64,000 bases of DNA from positions 310,001-374,000 of the forward strand of contig JAPZTL010000004.1 of assembly GCA_027532825.1 (NCBI GenBank). Direction: 5' to 3'. Each line of letters opens with the position of its first letter. Position 1 is the stretch's first letter. This stretch comes from Silanimonas sp021297925 (GTDB lineage: Bacteria > Pseudomonadota > Gammaproteobacteria > Xanthomonadales > Xanthomonadaceae). The notes beneath the pieces were generated by a model. That model searched no databases. It had not been told where the DNA came from and saw nothing but the letters and a program-made list of their open reading frames with translations. The position numbers and the translations under genes were made by a program. Positions 1 through 8,722 of this stretch are shown here, piece after piece.

Positions 1-296
1 CGGCCGCCGCCCCGGCCAATGCCCTCGGCCTCGTCGTCGAGCCGGTGGACGCCGCGACCCGACAGAAGCTCGGACTCGCCGCGGGCGAGGGCGTCCGGCT
101 GGCCCGGATCGGGTCGGCCTTGGCCCGCCAGGCCGGCCTGAATCCGGGGGACGTGGTCCTCGCCGTGAACGGCACGGACGTGGCGACCCCGCAGGCTTTC
201 GACCAAGCCCTGGCCAAGGTGAAGAGCGGTGAGCGACTGCGGCTGCTCGTCCGCAACGCCAGCAGCACGGGCTTCGTGGACCTGCCGATGCCCTGA
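1..296 (+). CDS. Do-like periplasmic serine protease, C-terminal PDZ fragment (5' end outside window)
   Basis: Only the last 98 codons (reading from base 3) are present. They encode a PDZ domain with the typical carboxylate-binding and turn region, GLNPGDVVLAVNGTDV, followed by an F-x-x-A-L helix and a final beta strand. This matches the second, C-terminal PDZ domain of DegQ/DegP/MucD (HtrA) proteases, which degrade or refold damaged envelope proteins in the periplasm. The catalytic domain is off the left edge, so the protease assignment rests on domain type and on its place just before lepA-lepB-rnc-era, where many Lysobacterales carry a MucD-like gene. A GTG at 45 is internal and is not taken as a start. 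Another PDZ protein cannot be excluded. Confidence 0.75.
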   Translation, partial: AAAPANALGLVVEPVDAATRQKLGLAAGEGVRLARIGSALARQAGLNPGDVVLAVNGTDVATPQAFDQALAKVKSGERLRLLVRNASSTGFVDLPMP

Positions 297-306
297 CCCG
301 GGAGGC

Positions 307-333
307 CGGGGCGGCCCTTCACGGGCCGTCCCG
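307..333 (+). terminator. GC-rich hairpin after the protease gene
   Basis: An 11-bp stem (one G-U pair) closes a 5-base loop 10 bases after the protease stop codon. No run of T follows, so it may be a weak or Rho-assisted terminator or only an mRNA end-protecting hairpin. Confidence 0.4.
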
Positions 334-400
334 GGAGCCGGGCAAGTCGGCGTGCGATACTAGTGCGTTGACCTCGCGCGCTTCCGAACCCGGCCTTTCC

Positions 401-2209
401 ATGCAGCACATCCGCAACTTCTCCATCATCGCCCACGTCGACCACGGCAAGTCGACGCTGGCCGACCGCATCATCCAGATCTGCGGCGGCCTCGAGGAAC
501 GCGAGATGGAGGCCCAGGTGCTCGACTCGAACCCGATCGAGCGCGAGCGCGGCATCACCATCAAGGCGCAGTCGGTCTCCCTCCCGTACACCGCGAAGGA
601 CGGGCAGACCTACCAGCTCAACTTCATCGATACCCCCGGCCACGTCGATTTCAGCTACGAAGTCAGTCGCTCGCTGGCGGCCTGCGAGGGCGCACTGCTC
701 GTGGTCGACGCCGCGCAGGGTGTCGAGGCGCAGTCGGTCGCGAACTGCTACACCGCGGTCGAACAGGGCCTCGAGGTGGTTCCGGTGCTGAACAAGATCG
801 ACCTGCCCACCGCCGACATCGAGCGCGCCAAGCGCGAGATCGAGGCCGTGATCGGCATCGACGCCGAGGACGCGGTGGCGATCTCGGCCAAGACCGGCCT
901 GAACGTGCGCGACGTGCTCGAGGCCATCGTGGCGCGCATCCCGCCGCCGACCGTCGGCGACACCGACAAGCTGCAGGCCCTGATCATCGACTCGTGGTTC
1001 GACAACTACCTCGGCGTGGTCTCGCTCATCCGGGTCATGCAGGGCGAGATCCGCAAGGGCGACAAGATCCTCGTGATGTCGACCGGTCGCGTGCACGAAG
1101 TCGACAGCGTCGGCGTGTTCACGCCGAAGCGGAAGATCAAGGACGCCCTGCTGCCGGGCGAGGTGGGCTTCCTCACGGCATCGATCAAGGACGTCCACGG
1201 TGCCCCCGTGGGCGACACCCTGACCTCGGCCAAGGACCCTGCCGCGAAGCCGCTGCCCGGCTTCCAGACCATGCAGCCGCGCGTGTTCGCCGGCCTGTTC
1301 CCCACCGCGGCGGACGACTACCCGGCGCTGCGCGAGGCGCTGGAGAAGCTTCGCCTCAACGATGCCGCCCTGCAGTTCGAGCCGGAAAGCTCGGAAGCCA
1401 TGGGCTTCGGCTTCCGCTGCGGTTTCCTTGGCATGCTGCACATGGAGATCGTGCAGGAGCGGCTCGAGCGCGAGTACGACCTCGACCTCGTCACGACGGC
1501 GCCGACGGTGGTCTACGAGCTGGTTCAGACCGACGGCACGGTGGCCAAGCTCGACAACCCCGCGCGCCTGCCGCCGGCCAACAAGGTCGAGGAGATCCGC
1601 GAGCCGATCATCCGCGCCAACATCCTCACCCCCGAGGAGTACATCGGCAACATCATCAAGCTGTGCGAGGAGAAGCGCGGCAGCCAGATCGGCATCACCT
1701 ACCTGGGCAGCCAGGTGCAGATCGCCTACGAACTGCCGATGGCCGAGGTGGTGCTCGACTTCTTCGACCGCCTGAAGTCGGTGTCGCGCGGCTACGCCTC
1801 GCTGGACTACCACTTCCTGCGCTTCGAGGGCGGCCCGTTCGTGCGCGTCGACGTGCTGATCAACGGCGACAAGGTCGACGCGATGTCGATGATCCTGCAC
1901 CGCACGCAGGCCGAGCGCCGCGGCCGCGACCTCTGCGAACGGATGCGCGAGCTGATCCCGCGGCAGATGTTCGACGTGGCGATCCAGGCCGCCATCGGCT
2001 CGCAGATCATCGCCCGCTCGACCGTCAAGGCGCTGCGCAAGAACGTGCTGGCGAAGTGCTACGGCGGCGACGCCACGCGCAAGAAGAAACTCCTCGAGAA
2101 GCAGAAGGAGGGCAAGAAGCGCATGAAGCAGTTCGGCAAGGTCGAGATCCCGCAGGAAGCCTTCCTCGCCGTACTGTCCGTCGACAACGCCGGCAGCGGC
2201 GGCAAGTGA
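401..2209 (+). CDS. lepA: Elongation factor 4 (LepA), ribosome back-translocating GTPase
   Basis: LepA is a translational GTPase that binds the ribosome, affects stalled elongation and initiation, and is membrane associated in part. The 602-residue product fits the family length. Visible motifs are the P-loop AHVDHGKST (residues 11-19), switch II DTPGHVDF and the NKID guanine-specificity box. The C-terminus is lysine rich (KKKLLEKQKEGKKRMK) as in other LepA proteins. The frame stays open upstream to a TTG at 368, but the ATG at 401 gives the canonical MQHIRNFSIIAHVDHG start. The gene sits directly before lepB (34-base gap), the usual operon order. Confidence 0.97.
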   Translation: MQHIRNFSIIAHVDHGKSTLADRIIQICGGLEEREMEAQVLDSNPIERERGITIKAQSVSLPYTAKDGQTYQLNFIDTPGHVDFSYEVSRSLAACEGALLVVDAAQGVEAQSVANCYTAVEQGLEVVPVLNKIDLPTADIERAKREIEAVIGIDAEDAVAISAKTGLNVRDVLEAIVARIPPPTVGDTDKLQALIIDSWFDNYLGVVSLIRVMQGEIRKGDKILVMSTGRVHEVDSVGVFTPKRKIKDALLPGEVGFLTASIKDVHGAPVGDTLTSAKDPAAKPLPGFQTMQPRVFAGLFPTAADDYPALREALEKLRLNDAALQFEPESSEAMGFGFRCGFLGMLHMEIVQERLEREYDLDLVTTAPTVVYELVQTDGTVAKLDNPARLPPANKVEEIREPIIRANILTPEEYIGNIIKLCEEKRGSQIGITYLGSQVQIAYELPMAEVVLDFFDRLKSVSRGYASLDYHFLRFEGGPFVRVDVLINGDKVDAMSMILHRTQAERRGRDLCERMRELIPRQMFDVAIQAAIGSQIIARSTVKALRKNVLAKCYGGDATRKKKLLEKQKEGKKRMKQFGKVEIPQEAFLAVLSVDNAGSGGK

Positions 2210-2243
2210 CCCCCATCCCAGGCCCTCCCTCCAAGGACCCCGT

Positions 2244-3074
2244 GTGAGCCTCGATTTCGCCCTGATCCTGACCGTCTCCACCCTGCTCTGCGGCGCGTTC
2301 TGGGGGCTGGACCGCTTCGTCCTGGCGCGGCGCCGCAAGGCACTCGCGGGCGAGTCGGCCAAGCCCAACGAGACCGTCGACTTCTTCGCCTCGCTGTTCC
2401 CGGTGCTGGCGGTGATCCTTGTGCTGCGCAGCTTTGTCTACGAACCCTTCCGCATCCCGTCGAGTTCGATGATGCCGACCCTGCTGATCGGCGATTTCAT
2501 CCTCGTCAACAAGTTCGCCTACGGGCTGCGCCTGCCGGTGGTGGACACCAAGGTCCTCGACCTCGGCGAGCCGCGGCGTGGCGACGTGGTCGTTTTCCGC
2601 TACCCGGGCCGCACCCCGCCGCTGCCCAACGACCCGCCGGTCGGCACCGACTACATCAAACGCGTCGTCGGCCTGCCGGGCGACGTGGTCCGCGTCCAGG
2701 ACAACCGCCTCGTGGTCAACGGCACTCCTGTCGCCTACACCGGCGGCGAGACCTACATCGGCAGCGGCCCGTCCTCGGCGGTCGAGATGACGGGCGCGAA
2801 GCGCTACATGGAAGCCTTGGTGCCGGAGGCCCCCCACGCCATCCTCGACGAGGCGCCTTTCTTCTCCCCCCGCGGCGACGGTGAGTTCCGCGTCCCGGAA
2901 GGCCACTACTTCGTGATGGGCGACAACCGCGACGCCTCCGACGACAGCCGCTTCTGGGGCTTCGTGCCTGAGGCGAACCTGGCCGGCCGGGCCGACGTGA
3001 TCTGGCTGAACTGCGCCAACTGGGCTTGCGTGGACAGCTTCGATTGGCGTCGAATGGGCGACGCCATCCACTGA
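2244..3074 (+). CDS. lepB: Signal peptidase I
   Basis: This inner-membrane serine protease removes signal peptides from secreted pre-proteins. The 276-residue product has two N-terminal membrane segments (about residues 3-20 and 47-62). The catalytic Ser lies in box B, IPSSSMMPTL (Ser75). The catalytic Lys is in TDYIKRVVGLPGD (Lys139). The box E signature MGDNRDASDDSRFWG is near the C-terminus. The start is GTG, 34 bases after lepA. The next gene begins 14 bases after the stop, so lepA-lepB-DUF4845-rnc is probably one transcript. Confidence 0.96.
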   Translation: MSLDFALILTVSTLLCGAFWGLDRFVLARRRKALAGESAKPNETVDFFASLFPVLAVILVLRSFVYEPFRIPSSSMMPTLLIGDFILVNKFAYGLRLPVVDTKVLDLGEPRRGDVVVFRYPGRTPPLPNDPPVGTDYIKRVVGLPGDVVRVQDNRLVVNGTPVAYTGGETYIGSGPSSAVEMTGAKRYMEALVPEAPHAILDEAPFFSPRGDGEFRVPEGHYFVMGDNRDASDDSRFWGFVPEANLAGRADVIWLNCANWACVDSFDWRRMGDAIH

Positions 3075-3088
3075 CCGGGGTCCCGACG

Positions 3089-3445
3089 ATGCACGCACGC
3101 CAGCGCGGCATGAGTTTCATCGGCTTCATCATCGTCCTCGCCGTGGCAGGGTTCTTCCTGTACCTCGGCATGAAGATCGGGCCGACCTACCTCGAGTTCT
3201 GGTCGATGCGGAAGGCCGTCGACAAGGTCGCCGCCGAGGTGAAGTCCCCCGATCTCGCGGCCATCCGCCAGGCCATGGACCGGCAGATGACCATCGACTA
3301 CGCGGAGTCCTACCGCGCCGAATTCGTCCGCGTGCAGCGCGAGGGCAACCAGGCGGTGCTGGTGCTCAACTACGAGATCCGCAAGCCGCTGATCTACAAC
3401 CTCGACTTCGTCGCCAAGTTCAACCACTCGGCGCCGATCCAGTAG
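3089..3445 (+). CDS. DUF4845 single-pass membrane protein
   Basis: A 118-residue protein with one N-terminal membrane segment (GMSFIGFIIVLAVAGFFLYLG) and a soluble periplasmic remainder. The N-terminal basic stretch followed by a hydrophobic helix looks pilin-like, and the family is known as DUF4845 with no established function. It is regularly found between lepB and rnc in gammaproteobacteria. I chose the ATG at 3089 because an in-frame ATG at 3026 would overlap lepB by about 50 bases. A role linked to secretion is only a guess from position. Confidence 0.85.
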   Translation: MHARQRGMSFIGFIIVLAVAGFFLYLGMKIGPTYLEFWSMRKAVDKVAAEVKSPDLAAIRQAMDRQMTIDYAESYRAEFVRVQREGNQAVLVLNYEIRKPLIYNLDFVAKFNHSAPIQ

Positions 3446-3455
3446 TCGTGGCGCG

Positions 3456-4157
3456 ATGACGGCCGGTTTCGGCCACCGCTTCGCTGATCCGGCGCTGCTC
3501 GAGACCGCGCTCCGCCACCGGAGCGCCGGCGCGCCGCACAACGAGCGGCTGGAGTTCCTCGGCGACGCCGTGCTGGCGCTCCTCGTCGCCGAGGCGCTGC
3601 ATGCCCGGTGGCCGCAGGCCGACGAGGGGGCCTTGACCCGGGCCCGCTCGCAGCTCGTCCGCGAGAGCCACCTTGCTGCGCTCGCCCGCGGCCTTGGCAT
3701 CGGGGAGCGGCTGGTGATGGGCCCGGGGGAAATGAAGTCCGGCGGTCGCCACCGGGATTCGATCCTCGCCGACGCGCTCGAGGCCGTCGTCGGCGCGATC
3801 TATTCGGACGGAGGGCTCGACGCCTGCCGGGCCGCGGTCCTGCCTTGGTTCGAGGACGGACTCGCGGCGATGCCGACGGGCAAAGTCGAGAAGGACCCGA
3901 AGACGCGCCTCCAGGAGTGGTTGCAGGCCCGGCAGTGGGCACGCCCGGAGTACGAGTTGGTCGAGGCCCGCGGCCCCGAGCACGCCCGCCATTTCCGGGT
4001 CCGGGCTCGTGCCGGCGAGCCGGTGCTGGTCCTCGAGGGTGAAGGGCATTCCCTCCGCGCTGCGGAGCAGGCGGCGGCGGAAGCCCTCTTGGTGGCGCTC
4101 GAGGCACGCCACCCCCGGCGGGGGCGCGCCGCGGCCGGGGCCTCGCCGACGGCCTGA
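3456..4157 (+). CDS. rnc: Ribonuclease III
   Basis: The enzyme cleaves double-stranded RNA in rRNA processing and mRNA turnover. The 233-residue product has the RNase III signature NERLEFLGDAVL at residues 29-40, with metal-binding Glu33 and Asp37. A second acidic helix, DSILADALEAVVGAIY, carries the downstream catalytic residues. The C-terminal third (from DPKTRLQEWLQ) is a double-stranded RNA-binding domain ending in the A-x-x-x-A-A-x-x-AL helix. The start lies 10 bases after the DUF4845 stop. Confidence 0.96.
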   Translation: MTAGFGHRFADPALLETALRHRSAGAPHNERLEFLGDAVLALLVAEALHARWPQADEGALTRARSQLVRESHLAALARGLGIGERLVMGPGEMKSGGRHRDSILADALEAVVGAIYSDGGLDACRAAVLPWFEDGLAAMPTGKVEKDPKTRLQEWLQARQWARPEYELVEARGPEHARHFRVRARAGEPVLVLEGEGHSLRAAEQAAAEALLVALEARHPRRGRAAAGASPTA

Positions 4158-4180
4158 CCCCGTCGCGCGTCGCGGGGGGC

Positions 4181-4186
4181 TACACT
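4181..4186 (+). promoter_or_regulatory. -10-like box TACACT before era
   Basis: TACACT ends six bases before the era ATG, which would place transcription start at or next to the start codon, giving a leaderless mRNA. No good -35 box is visible. The same hexamer recurs before several other genes in this window. Confidence 0.4.
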
Positions 4187-4192
4187 GCCCGG

Positions 4193-5119
4193 ATGAGCGA
4201 GACCGCATCGAACGCCTCCACGGCCGACACGCCGCACCGGGCCGGCACCATCGCCGTCCTCGGCCGTCCCAACGTCGGCAAGTCCACCCTCGTCAACGCG
4301 CTGGTCGGCGCGAAGGTGAGCATCGTCTCGCCCAAGCCGCAGACCACCCGCCACCGCCTGCTCGGCATCGCGACCTTCCAGGACGGCCAGATCGCGCTGG
4401 TCGACACGCCCGGCCTGCACCGCGACCAGGGCGGGCGGGCGATGAACCGCTACATGAACCGCGCGGCACGCGGCGCGGTGGATGGCGTCGATGGTGCCGC
4501 CCTCGTGGTCGAGGCCGGCCGCTGGACCGACGAGGACGGTCTCGCCTACAAGGTGCTGCGCGATGCCGGCGTGCCGGTCGTGCTCGTCATCAACAAGGTC
4601 GACAAGCTCGCCGACAAGAGCATGCTGCTCCCCTTCATCGCCGAAGTGACGAAGGACCGCGAGTTCGCCGCCGTGCACCCCATCGCCGCGCGCAAGCAGG
4701 ACGGCCTGCGGCCACTGGTGAAGAGCCTGCTCGCCGTTCTGCCCGAATCTCCGCCGCTGTTCGCGGAGGACGAGATCACCGATCGCAGCGAGCGTTTCCT
4801 CGCCGCCGAGCTGGTGCGTGAGCAGCTCATGCGCAAGCTCGGGCAGGAAGTGCCGTACTCGACGACCGTCGAGATCGAGAAGTTCGAGGAAGAGGCCGAC
4901 AAGCTGCGCATCGCGGCCGTGGTCTGGGTCGAGCGCGAGGGTCAGAAGGCCATCGTGATCGGCCAGGGGGGCGAGATGCTGAAGACCATCGGCAGCGCCG
5001 CGCGCATCTCGATGGAAAAGCTCTTCGGCCGCAGGGTCTTCCTGCAGACCTGGGTGCGGGTCCGCGAGGGCTGGTCCGACGACGAGGCCGCGCTGCGCCA
5101 GTTCGGCTACGGCGAGTGA
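4193..5119 (+). CDS. era: GTPase Era, 16S rRNA maturation and 30S assembly factor
   Basis: Era binds the 3' end of 16S rRNA and couples ribosome assembly to the cell cycle. The 308-residue product has an acidic 16-residue N-terminal extension, then the P-loop GRPNVGKST, switch II DTPGLH and the NKVDK guanine box. A C-terminal KH RNA-binding domain contains IVIGQGGEMLKTIGSAAR. The gene follows rnc after 35 bases and precedes recO, the standard order. A TACACT box immediately upstream suggests its own promoter in addition to readthrough. Confidence 0.96.
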   Translation: MSETASNASTADTPHRAGTIAVLGRPNVGKSTLVNALVGAKVSIVSPKPQTTRHRLLGIATFQDGQIALVDTPGLHRDQGGRAMNRYMNRAARGAVDGVDGAALVVEAGRWTDEDGLAYKVLRDAGVPVVLVINKVDKLADKSMLLPFIAEVTKDREFAAVHPIAARKQDGLRPLVKSLLAVLPESPPLFAEDEITDRSERFLAAELVREQLMRKLGQEVPYSTTVEIEKFEEEADKLRIAAVVWVEREGQKAIVIGQGGEMLKTIGSAARISMEKLFGRRVFLQTWVRVREGWSDDEAALRQFGYGE

Positions 5120-5157
5120 GCCCGCGGATTCGCACGGCGGGCGCCTGAGCGGCGGTA

Positions 5158-5886
5158 ATGCGGATCGAGTCGGAGCAGGCCTTCGTCCTCCACGCCCGTC
5201 CGTGGCGGGAGACGAGCCTGCTCGTGGAACTGCTGACCGAGCGCCATGGCCGGGTGGGCGCCGTCGCCCGCGGCGTGCAGGGGCCACGCCAGCAGGCACG
5301 ACGGGCCGCGCTGCAGCCCTGGCAGCGGCTATCGCTCGACGCCGACGCGCGCGGCGACTTGTGGACCCTCCGCCGCTGGGAAGCCGTGGATGTCGCGCCC
5401 CGGCTCGTCGGCGATGCGGCTCTGGCCGGGTTCTACGTCCATGAACTGCTGATGCGCCTGCTGCCGCGCGCGGACGCCGTCCCGGAGGTCTTCACCCGCC
5501 ATGGGGCGCTGCGCGGCGAGTTGGCCGCGGGCGGCGGGCTGGCGTGGTGCCTCCGCCGCTGGGAGCGCGATGTGCTGGAGGCACTGGGCGTCGGCCTCGA
5601 CTGGGGGCACGCGGTCGACGGGCTTCCGGTCGATCCTGCCGCGCGGTATCGCATCGATCCGGAGCAGGGGGCATGGCGGGATCCCGGGCAGGACCGCGCC
5701 AGCATCCGCGGCAGCGCCCTGCGGGCCCTGGCCGAGGATCGGTGCCCGCCGCCGGGCGAATTGGCCGACCTGCGCCGTGCCCTGCGGGCGGTCATCGAGC
5801 ATCATCTCGACGGCCGCCCGCTGAAGGCTTGGAGCCTGATCGCGGACGTGCAGCGCGTCACCGCGCCGGAGGGCGGCGACGCCTGA
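5158..5886 (+). CDS. recO: DNA repair protein RecO
   Basis: RecO anneals single-stranded DNA and loads RecA at gaps with RecF/RecR. The 242-residue product begins with the typical RecO OB-fold opening (QAFVLHARPWRETSLLVELLT) and is helical after about residue 85. The usual Cys-x-x-Cys zinc site of some RecO proteins is not seen, as in many gammaproteobacterial homologues. It closes the rnc-era-recO group. The next gene lies on the opposite strand, 5 bases after the stop. Confidence 0.9.
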   Translation: MRIESEQAFVLHARPWRETSLLVELLTERHGRVGAVARGVQGPRQQARRAALQPWQRLSLDADARGDLWTLRRWEAVDVAPRLVGDAALAGFYVHELLMRLLPRADAVPEVFTRHGALRGELAAGGGLAWCLRRWERDVLEALGVGLDWGHAVDGLPVDPAARYRIDPEQGAWRDPGQDRASIRGSALRALAEDRCPPPGELADLRRALRAVIEHHLDGRPLKAWSLIADVQRVTAPEGGDA

Positions 5887-5891
5887 TCCGC

Positions 5892-6551
5892 TCAGCCCCT
5901 GCCGGCGAGCGCCTCGGCCATGCGGTCGTAGACCGTACCCGCGCAGGCGGCGGACAGCGGATCCCGGTGGAGGGCCTCGACGGCGTCGGCCAAGGCCCGC
6001 GCCCCGACGAACGCGCAGCCCGCCTTCAACTGGTGGAGGACCGCGCGGGCGGCGGCCTCGTCCGAGGCATGCAGGGCGGCTTCGAGCCGGCCGCGTTGGG
6101 TGGGCAGTTCGGCGAGGAACAGGGCGCGCATCCGCGCCAGCGTGTCCTGTGCGCCACCGAGGGCGGCAAGGGCGTGGCCGTCCTCCCAGTTGGCGTCACC
6201 CAACCACGGACGCAGCGCGGCCCGCAGGGCCGGCGCGGTGATCGGCTTGCCCAGCGCCTCGGCGAACCCGCAGGCCATCAGGCGGCGGCGTCGATCGCCG
6301 TCGAGTTCGGCCGTCAGCGCCACGGCGGGCGTGCGGTTGCCGAGGGCTCGCTGGCGCGCCAGCCAGGCGTCGCCCTCGCCGTCCGGCAGGGAGACGTCGA
6401 CCACGAGCAGGTCGAAGTGCATTTCGGCGCAGCGGCTGCCGGCCTCGGCCAGCGAGCGCACGGCCTCGACCCGGCCGGCGAAGGCAAGGGTAGCGGCGAC
6501 GAATTCGCGGCTGGCGGGGTCATCCTCGACCAGCAGGACGGTTAGGCTCAT
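5892..6551 (-). CDS. Orphan response regulator receiver plus Hpt phosphotransfer protein
   Basis: A 219-residue two-domain phosphorelay protein. The receiver domain (1-115) has the acidic pair Asp10/Asp11, the phosphoacceptor Asp52 in LLVVDVSLPD, Thr80 and Lys102. The C-terminal Hpt four-helix domain carries the phosphorylatable His173 in LHQLKAGCAFVG. There is no DNA-binding or enzymatic output, so it should act as a shuttle between an unseen hybrid histidine kinase and another regulator. I chose the ATG at 6551, preceded by a GGAGG ribosome site 6 bases upstream; the open frame extends to 6608 without support. It is transcribed divergently from the YdbH-like gene and no kinase gene is nearby. 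Confidence 0.88.
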   Translation of the reverse strand: MSLTVLLVEDDPASREFVAATLAFAGRVEAVRSLAEAGSRCAEMHFDLLVVDVSLPDGEGDAWLARQRALGNRTPAVALTAELDGDRRRRLMACGFAEALGKPITAPALRAALRPWLGDANWEDGHALAALGGAQDTLARMRALFLAELPTQRGRLEAALHASDEAAARAVLHQLKAGCAFVGARALADAVEALHRDPLSAACAGTVYDRMAEALAGRG

Positions 6552-6582
6552 GCATCCCTCCTGGACACGTGGACGGCCGAGG

Positions 6583-8661
6583 ATGCCCCCCGTCTCGCCC
6601 CACCGCAAGCCGGAAAACCCGCGTCATGGGTTCGGAAATCCCCCGTGGGCCCGACGGCTGCGCGTGGTCGCGATGATCGTGCTTGGCATGGTCGCGCCGT
6701 CGATCGCCGCGGCGGGCGACGCGACGGAGGCCGTCGACCTTCGTGCGGCGCGGATCGTGGCGTCCGGTATCGAGGCGCGCGACGTCCACGTGGTGGCCCG
6801 CGCACGCGCAGACGGTGCGCTCGTGGTGGAGGTGCGCATCGCCTCGGCGCAGTGGTCGACGCTGGATCTGCAGGCCAAGGACGCGGTCTGGCGATGCGTC
6901 GCGCCGCCCTCGGCCGCACCGGCGCGCCGCCAACCGACGTCCTGCGAAGGCCCCCTGTCCCTTGGCGGCCGGGCTGCGGGCCGGCTCGCGATCGATCTCG
7001 GCGATCGCCCCGTGGGCCGGTGGGACGGTCGGAATGCCGGCCTGGTGCTCAGCGCCGGGGAGGCCGGCTGGGGGGTCGACCTCGCCCGGATTCCCCTGCG
7101 ATGGCTCGACGCATTCTGGCGCCGGACCCTCGGGATGTCGCCGGCGGAGGGGACCGCGACAGGCGCGGTCCACATCGACCCGGACGGGGCGACGCCCCTG
7201 TCGACCGACCTTCGCCTGTCCGGCCTTGCCTTCGACAGTCCGGACGGCCTGACGGCCGCTGCGGGCGTCGCGGGCCGGTTGCGCCTTGCGATGCCCCGCA
7301 CGGCCCACGGTTCGCGATTCCGCATCGAAGGCCGCTGGACCGGCGGGGAAGTGCTGGTCGCTCCGGTGTATCTCGTCGCTCCGTCCGGCGGAGCGGCCTT
7401 CGCCCTCGACCTGCGGGTCGCGAATGGCCGGGTCGACGTCGACCGTTTCGACTGGCGCGACGGCGCCACCTTGGTCGCGAGCGGGCGCGCCGGCCGCGTC
7501 GCCGACGGAGGCTGGGACCGGCTCGACCTCGACCTCCGCAGCGGCGACCTGGGTGCGCTGGCGTCCCGCTACCTCGGCGGCGTCTTGGGTCCGGCCGGCG
7601 TGGGGGGCCTCGTCCTTGCAGGCGCCGCGACCGCTCGCATCGCGGCCGACGGTCGGGGGCTCGACCGCTTCGCCGTGGCCTTCGATGGCGCCAGCGCGGC
7701 CGATCCGAAGGGGCGTTTCGCCCTGGCCGGGCTCGACGGTGGCCTGCGATGGTCGCGCCGGGGCGACGTCGAGAGCGCACTGTCCTGGCGCTCCGCGGCC
7801 CTGTATGGGATCGGCCTCGCGCCCTCGACGCTGCCTTTCCGTGGCGAGGCCGGCCAACTCCGTCTTGCCGCTCCGGTGGCCATCGGAGTCCTCGGCGGGA
7901 CGCTCGACCTGCGCCACCTCGAGTGGCGGCCGCCGCAGGACGATGCGGGCGTGACCATGCGGCTGGGGTTCGCCCTGCGCGACCTCGATCTCGCCAGCCT
8001 GTCGCAGCGGCTGGGCTGGCCGCCCTTCGAGGGCAAGGTGGGCGGCGAGTTGCCCGATGCGCGCTACGCCGGAAACCGGGTGGTCTTCGACGGCGGACTG
8101 CGGATGGACCTCTTCGGCGGTGCGATCCGCATCGACGACCTCGCGCTGGAGCGACCCTTCGGAGTGGCCCCGTCGCTGGCCGCCGACGTCCGGTTCGACG
8201 ACATCGACCTTGCGCCGCTGACCCGGGCGTTCGGGTTCGGCGAGATCACCGGCCGGCTGGACGGCCGCGTCCGTGACCTGCGCCTGGTGGACTGGTCGCC
8301 GGTGTCGTTCGACGCGCGGCTGCTGACGGACCGGCAGTGGCCCGGGCGGCGACGGATCAGCCAGCGTGCCGTGCGGGATATCTCGGAGCTCGGCGGCAGC
8401 GGCCTGGTCGCGGGGGTGCAGGCGCGCCTGTTGCGCACCTTCGACGATTTCGGCTACGACCGCATCGCCATCGGGTGCGTGCTGAGGGGGGGCATCTGCC
8501 GGATGAGCGGCGTGTCCCGGCGGGGCGAGGGCTACGTGATCGTCCAGGGAGCGGGGTTGCCGCGGATCGAGGTCGTCGGGTTCCGGCGCGAGGTGGACTG
8601 GTCGACCCTCGTCGAACGCCTCGTGTCGGCGACGTCTGGCGGGCCGGTCAGGGTCGAGTGA
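6583..8661 (+). CDS. AsmA-type envelope protein, YdbH-like C-terminal domain
   Basis: A protein of about 692 residues, mostly beta strand after a signal peptide (RRLRVVAMIVLGMVAPSIAAA). The C-terminal 120 residues match the YdbH-type signature: QRAVRDISELGGSG, then LLRTFDDFGYDRIAIGC and CRMSGVSRRGEGYVI. In E. coli, YdbH with YnbE and YdbL forms one of three AsmA-type bridges (with TamB and YhdP) that carry phospholipids to the outer membrane. The start is uncertain: ATG 6583 includes basic residues before the hydrophobic segment, while ATG 6673 or GTG 6664 give a shorter, uncharged leader. A YdbL-like gene lies two genes downstream, which supports the call. Confidence 0.65.
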   Translation: MPPVSPHRKPENPRHGFGNPPWARRLRVVAMIVLGMVAPSIAAAGDATEAVDLRAARIVASGIEARDVHVVARARADGALVVEVRIASAQWSTLDLQAKDAVWRCVAPPSAAPARRQPTSCEGPLSLGGRAAGRLAIDLGDRPVGRWDGRNAGLVLSAGEAGWGVDLARIPLRWLDAFWRRTLGMSPAEGTATGAVHIDPDGATPLSTDLRLSGLAFDSPDGLTAAAGVAGRLRLAMPRTAHGSRFRIEGRWTGGEVLVAPVYLVAPSGGAAFALDLRVANGRVDVDRFDWRDGATLVASGRAGRVADGGWDRLDLDLRSGDLGALASRYLGGVLGPAGVGGLVLAGAATARIAADGRGLDRFAVAFDGASAADPKGRFALAGLDGGLRWSRRGDVESALSWRSAALYGIGLAPSTLPFRGEAGQLRLAAPVAIGVLGGTLDLRHLEWRPPQDDAGVTMRLGFALRDLDLASLSQRLGWPPFEGKVGGELPDARYAGNRVVFDGGLRMDLFGGAIRIDDLALERPFGVAPSLAADVRFDDIDLAPLTRAFGFGEITGRLDGRVRDLRLVDWSPVSFDARLLTDRQWPGRRRISQRAVRDISELGGSGLVAGVQARLLRTFDDFGYDRIAIGCVLRGGICRMSGVSRRGEGYVIVQGAGLPRIEVVGFRREVDWSTLVERLVSATSGGPVRVE

Positions 8662-8722
8662 GCTGTGCTTTACGCCCCTTTCCCCTCGCAGGCCAAATGA
8701 AGCCGACCTGAATCCTCGCGAT

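Noticed and set aside
368..400. An upstream TTG start for lepA
   Set aside because: The extra 11 residues have no family support and the ATG at 401 yields the canonical N-terminus.
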